Below are positions 61,101 through 64,000 of a stretch of 64,000 nucleotides of DNA, piece by piece. Source of the DNA: Volvox africanus (Eukaryota; Chlorophyta; Chlorophyceae; Chlamydomonadales; Volvocaceae). Location: contig BSDZ01000080.1 of assembly GCA_030268105.1 (NCBI GenBank), positions 2,335,001-2,399,000 of the forward strand. The letters are read 5' to 3'. The translations under genes were made by a program, and so were the position numbers. The notes beneath the pieces were generated by a model, which searched no databases, was not told the DNA's origin, and saw only the letters and a list, made by a program, of their open reading frames with translations. Position 1 is the stretch's first letter, and each line of letters opens with the position of its first letter.

Positions 61101-61921
61101 TCTAGATTCTTGACTTTGTCCGCCAGCTTTTGCCTATGTTCATTATGGTTAAAAAATAGAATGCCGCATGGGCCCCTTTCCGAAAGATCAAGGACTTTTG
61201 TCATCGACCTCCACATGCGAGGGTTGCTCAAACCCTTAGGCCCCCTTGTCCCCCACGCTGTGACACCCAACTCGCATTCAGGTGGATACCAACTACAAGA
61301 CAAAGAAGTTCTCTCAGCAGAACCCCTAAAATGTGTTTGGGTTCACAAGTAATATGCAACAGCTTTGAGCACCGACAGCGCTCACTTTCCTGCGCAACCT
61401 CACCGCTCGTACATATGATCGAAGCACTTGATCTTCGTTTCCAAAATCACTTCGTCTTTATCAGCGAGCAATTTATTTGCACGTTTGTCTGCCTCCTCCG
61501 CAGCCTCCGCAATACGCTGCGATATTCACGCAAATCTTCGCTTAAAACCAAGAAAGAGACCCAGCAGAAGGAGGGACACTTGAACTATATTACCGTTTGA
61601 AACTCCGCATAGTCATCGAGCTGCCGTTGAAGATCGTCCACCTGAATAAGGTATGAGGAGAAGTCGACCCCGAAGGAGAGAAAGACCAGCTCGCGCAGCT
61701 GTTTGCGCTTACCAGAGCTTTCAAACGGTCGTTTTCCCGAGAAAGTTCACCATTGAATTGCGCCTGAGTTAAGCTGGGGCTTAACAAACCCTGTGCCCTG
61801 CAGAAACAGCAAAGCCGCCAGATTGTGGGGAGGCAAACAAAGTAATCAATCCAATAAGACAACCTACTTACCTCATTTTCTCGGTTGCACTATTGGGATT
61901 TCGTAAGGGCGTCAGCTTCAT
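55129..61921 (-). CDS. Long coiled-coil protein with Arg/Gly-rich C-terminal region
   Basis: About 19 exons. The start is ATG at 61919-61921 (MKLTPLRNPNSATEKM); exon 1 (61921-61872) joins AQGLLSPSLTQAQFNGEL in phase. Then fourteen or so exons, each bounded by clear GT-AG (once GC-AG, at about 59713) sites, encode continuous Glu/Lys/Arg/Ala/Leu heptad sequence. Examples are LDERAAELDKREARVKSIEA, RSHRGQIEALKKEKRAAKL, EDFRLEMERRESKAEGLKA and EVEEREEAVAVAERIVAAKE. After KGSDSPSKVVPSG the protein becomes Ser/Thr/Ala-rich with an RG tract (GRGGRGRGRGTGRGSGR). It ends SLTEEMLMDRFLYTSQPG, stop at 55129. Most coiled-coil exons start and end in phase 0. Candidates are a CRWN/NMCP-like nuclear lamina protein, a centriole/basal-body component or a motor-associated scaffold. 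I cannot choose between them by eye. Confidence 0.75.
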
Positions 61922-63249
61922 TCCTCCGGGTCCCAGTAAAGATTTGAACTGTCACTTCGTATACAAATAACTTACGAGAAGGTTCTACGTGATCACGTCC
62001 AAAACCGATATCGTGTGCGAGTAGGTATCTGTGAGGGTCAGGGTGAAGCTTTTGGAAGCGAGAGGAGTTGCGAATGCATCCAAATGTACGACAAAGGGCC
62101 GGTTATGCGGTTAACTGACATCGACGGACTTGCCGAAGGATTGTATTACGAACAATGATAGTATTTAGACCTTTAGAAGAAGGAAGCTCATTTTGAGAAG
62201 AATGGTCGCAACCATTCCGTGCGTCGGAAGTCGCTATTTACAGGTTCGGGGGTCGATACCAAGGCGTAAAATGCAGCTTCAATGGACATCAGCACATAAT
62301 TTGAACATCAGGGTTAAATCTTGCGCGTTTACATCCATACCGCGTGCCGTGCCCTCGACGACCGGCAGCGAGACTGCGGATGCGGCGGTAATAGATGGCG
62401 CCTGGAAAGTGCGGGGGGAGCGCGGGGTGTCCTTCATAACAGGTCTGTAGCTTAATATCCGGAATGCGCTGCTTCCTACACGGGTGTTTGTCGTACGGTT
62501 ATGGCTAGCAAACGTTTGTGCCTAGAACGGTGCACAGGATACGTTACAGAACTCGCCCCTACCAGAATATTTAAATACAGCCCTACCGTCATGAACCTCA
62601 CCGACTGGTTGTCATCTACCACATGTGCCCATTATGAATGTACCCATCAGGCGAAGCATTCTACAGAGCGGAAAGCTGCGCCGGCCGGGACTTGGCTGTG
62701 CTTGCCGCGGTGTTGCATCGCCGACGCACGGGAAGCCTACGCGTGCTAGATGTCATGGGTGGAAGCGGCATGCGCGGGGCAAGGTACCTTGCACAGGTGT
62801 GCGGGTAACACGACGCTTGCAATGCAGAGCAGAGCTGGCGGTGGAGTTGCCGCCAATGCAGTGGTGCTGGCTGGCGGTGGTGCTGGCTGGAGGTCCCGCC
62901 GATGCAATAGACTTGTTTGTCATGATGCACAATGCTGCATGATTGCACTTCGTATGCGCAGACTTCAGTCCGTCCTTCATCGATTCAGGTTGGATAACTG
63001 TCACCCTAGGCATATGAGCCATTTTCATCGGCCCTTGTGACGATGTGGCTCACATGAAGGACCCTGGCCAAAGTGGCAGTTCACTGTGTCCAAACGAGCT
63101 GCTTGTTCAACAGCCGCGCACCAGCTGCTTCGGGCCGCTCACTCAATTGTGATTGAACACTGATCACTAATTGCCTAGAGTCCTCACAGCTCGGCAACCC
63201 TAGACAATGGCCGGCTGGTCCGGTCCCTTTCCCATTCCTTTTACAACAG
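61922..63249. other. Upstream region of the coiled-coil gene; no recognised gene
   Basis: This holds the promoter and 5' UTR of the coiled-coil gene and probably earlier exons of the plus-strand gene at 63250. Plus-strand ORFs near 62500-63040 have no recognisable motif or consistent splice joins. A direct duplication TGGTGCTGGCTGG(C/A)GGT occurs at about 62861-62893. Confidence 0.35.
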
Positions 63250-63951
63250 GCAGACGCCGACGAAGTCTGGGTCAATGAAGGTAATATGGATTTGCATTAT
63301 GCCGTTGTGTACAATATGTGCTCGGCCGCGGGCCTGCCGGTACCCCGGGTCCAGGCCGGCTGCGCAACGGCGGCCATCACAGGGCCGGCAGGGGTGGCTA
63401 GCGATAGCACCGCGGGATTGGGGCCGGCAAATCAAGCTGCTACTGCTACTGAACGGGAGGAGCTTTCAGGGCAGTCACTGCGTGCTATCGCGGCCTATTG
63501 GGAAGGTCAGGCGCAGCGGCTTCGGTTGGAAGGGCTGGCGCGGGATGTGTGGCAATGGGACGTGCCCCGGCCGACGGGGAGCTGTGATGACGCGTTGCGG
63601 CCCAGACAGCTGCTTACACCGGCAGTAGCTGAAGCAGCTGCAGATTCCAAATCAACCGCATGCAGTCTAAGGGATGGCAACAGCGGTGATAGCGGTAGCA
63701 GCAGCTACAGCAGCCTGCCCAGAGCAAGTGGTTCCGGCACTTCAGGGCTTAGCCAGGCGCAGTCGGCAGAGCCCACACGAGGACACAGACGGATTCGGAT
63801 CTCCCACGCGGACGCTAACAGGTGCGGCGTCATCATTTTTCGCGCACGTGGCACATGGCTTGAGGGTAACTTACGACTGTGGCCTGACCCCGTGGTCAGC
63901 GCTGCCCTGGGTGGGCAGCGCTGCCCTGGGCATTTTGGGAACCTTTCCAAG
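63250..63951 (+). CDS. Internal exon of an unrecognised plus-strand gene (partial)
   Basis: A 234-codon open exon lies between an acceptor (TTTTACAACAG) and a donor (TCCAAG|GTGTGC). It begins ADADEVWVNEGNMDLHYAVV, continues YNMCSAAGLPVPRV, and later has ALRAIAAYWEGQAQRLRLE-like helical sequence (LRAIAAYWEGQAQRLRLEGL). A Ser/Gly-rich linker follows, then HRRIRISHADANRCGVIIFR and GTWLEGNLRLWPDP. The mix of folded-looking and linker sequence and GC-rich codon use argue for a real exon. I do not recognise the family. The gene continues past the window; earlier exons are upstream and unplaced. Confidence 0.5.
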
Positions 63952-64000
63952 GTGTGCTGAGATGACCGATACACATGTGTATATGAGCATGGGAAGGACA

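Noticed and set aside
62193..63040. Plus-strand ORFs with Cys/Arg-rich sequence
   Set aside because: Frames shift without splice support and composition looks non-coding; they were not claimed as genes.

Overview
This window looks like nuclear DNA from a chlamydomonadalean (volvocine) green alga. The evidence is GC-rich coding sequence cut into many short exons with GT-AG introns of roughly 60 to 400 bases, abundant CA/TA/GA microsatellites, the green-algal polyadenylation motif TGTAA downstream of several stop codons, a short TTTTAGGG-type telomere-like tract, and a very large PAS-domain membrane gene of a family expanded in these algae. There are no operons or prokaryotic signals. Exon models below come from reading splice sites and phases by eye; most joins keep frame, but ends of a few exons are uncertain and coordinates may be off by one or two bases.

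Layout. 2-130 is the last exon of a lysine-rich protein (+). 1154-4277 encodes an RluA-family RNA pseudouridine synthase (-), with an unassigned exon at 4993-5082. 5993-6544 is probably mitoribosomal protein mL40 (+). 8841-11164 (-) and 11438-13233 (+) are two head-to-head genes, both with a bacterial-type RecA core and both lacking a recognisable Walker A lysine motif. 13985-15695 (-) encodes a glycine-rich protein with two RRMs; it is divergent from 16100-21808 (+), a nine-exon ADCK1-type ABC1/UbiB kinase-like gene. 23836-26205 (+) encodes a membrane-anchored PAN/Apple plus cyclophilin-like protein. 29320-51899 (-) is one gene of more than 22 kb encoding a TmcB-like (tiny macrocysts) multi-pass PAS protein. 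51900-55128 is AT-rich and poor in genes. 55129-61921 (-) encodes a long coiled-coil protein. 63250 onward (+) is the start of an unrecognised gene that leaves the window.

How the genes relate. Several are plausibly organellar: the pseudouridine synthase, mL40, the ADCK1-like protein and both RecA-like proteins (basic, acid-poor N-termini). This is a housekeeping-like neighbourhood rather than a functional cluster. The most unusual content is the divergent pair of P-loop-less RecA-like genes. Second is a 90-nt near-perfect hairpin in an intron of the TmcB-like gene, which resembles a microRNA precursor. Third is a 140-bp dispersed repeat present in introns of two different genes next to microsatellites.
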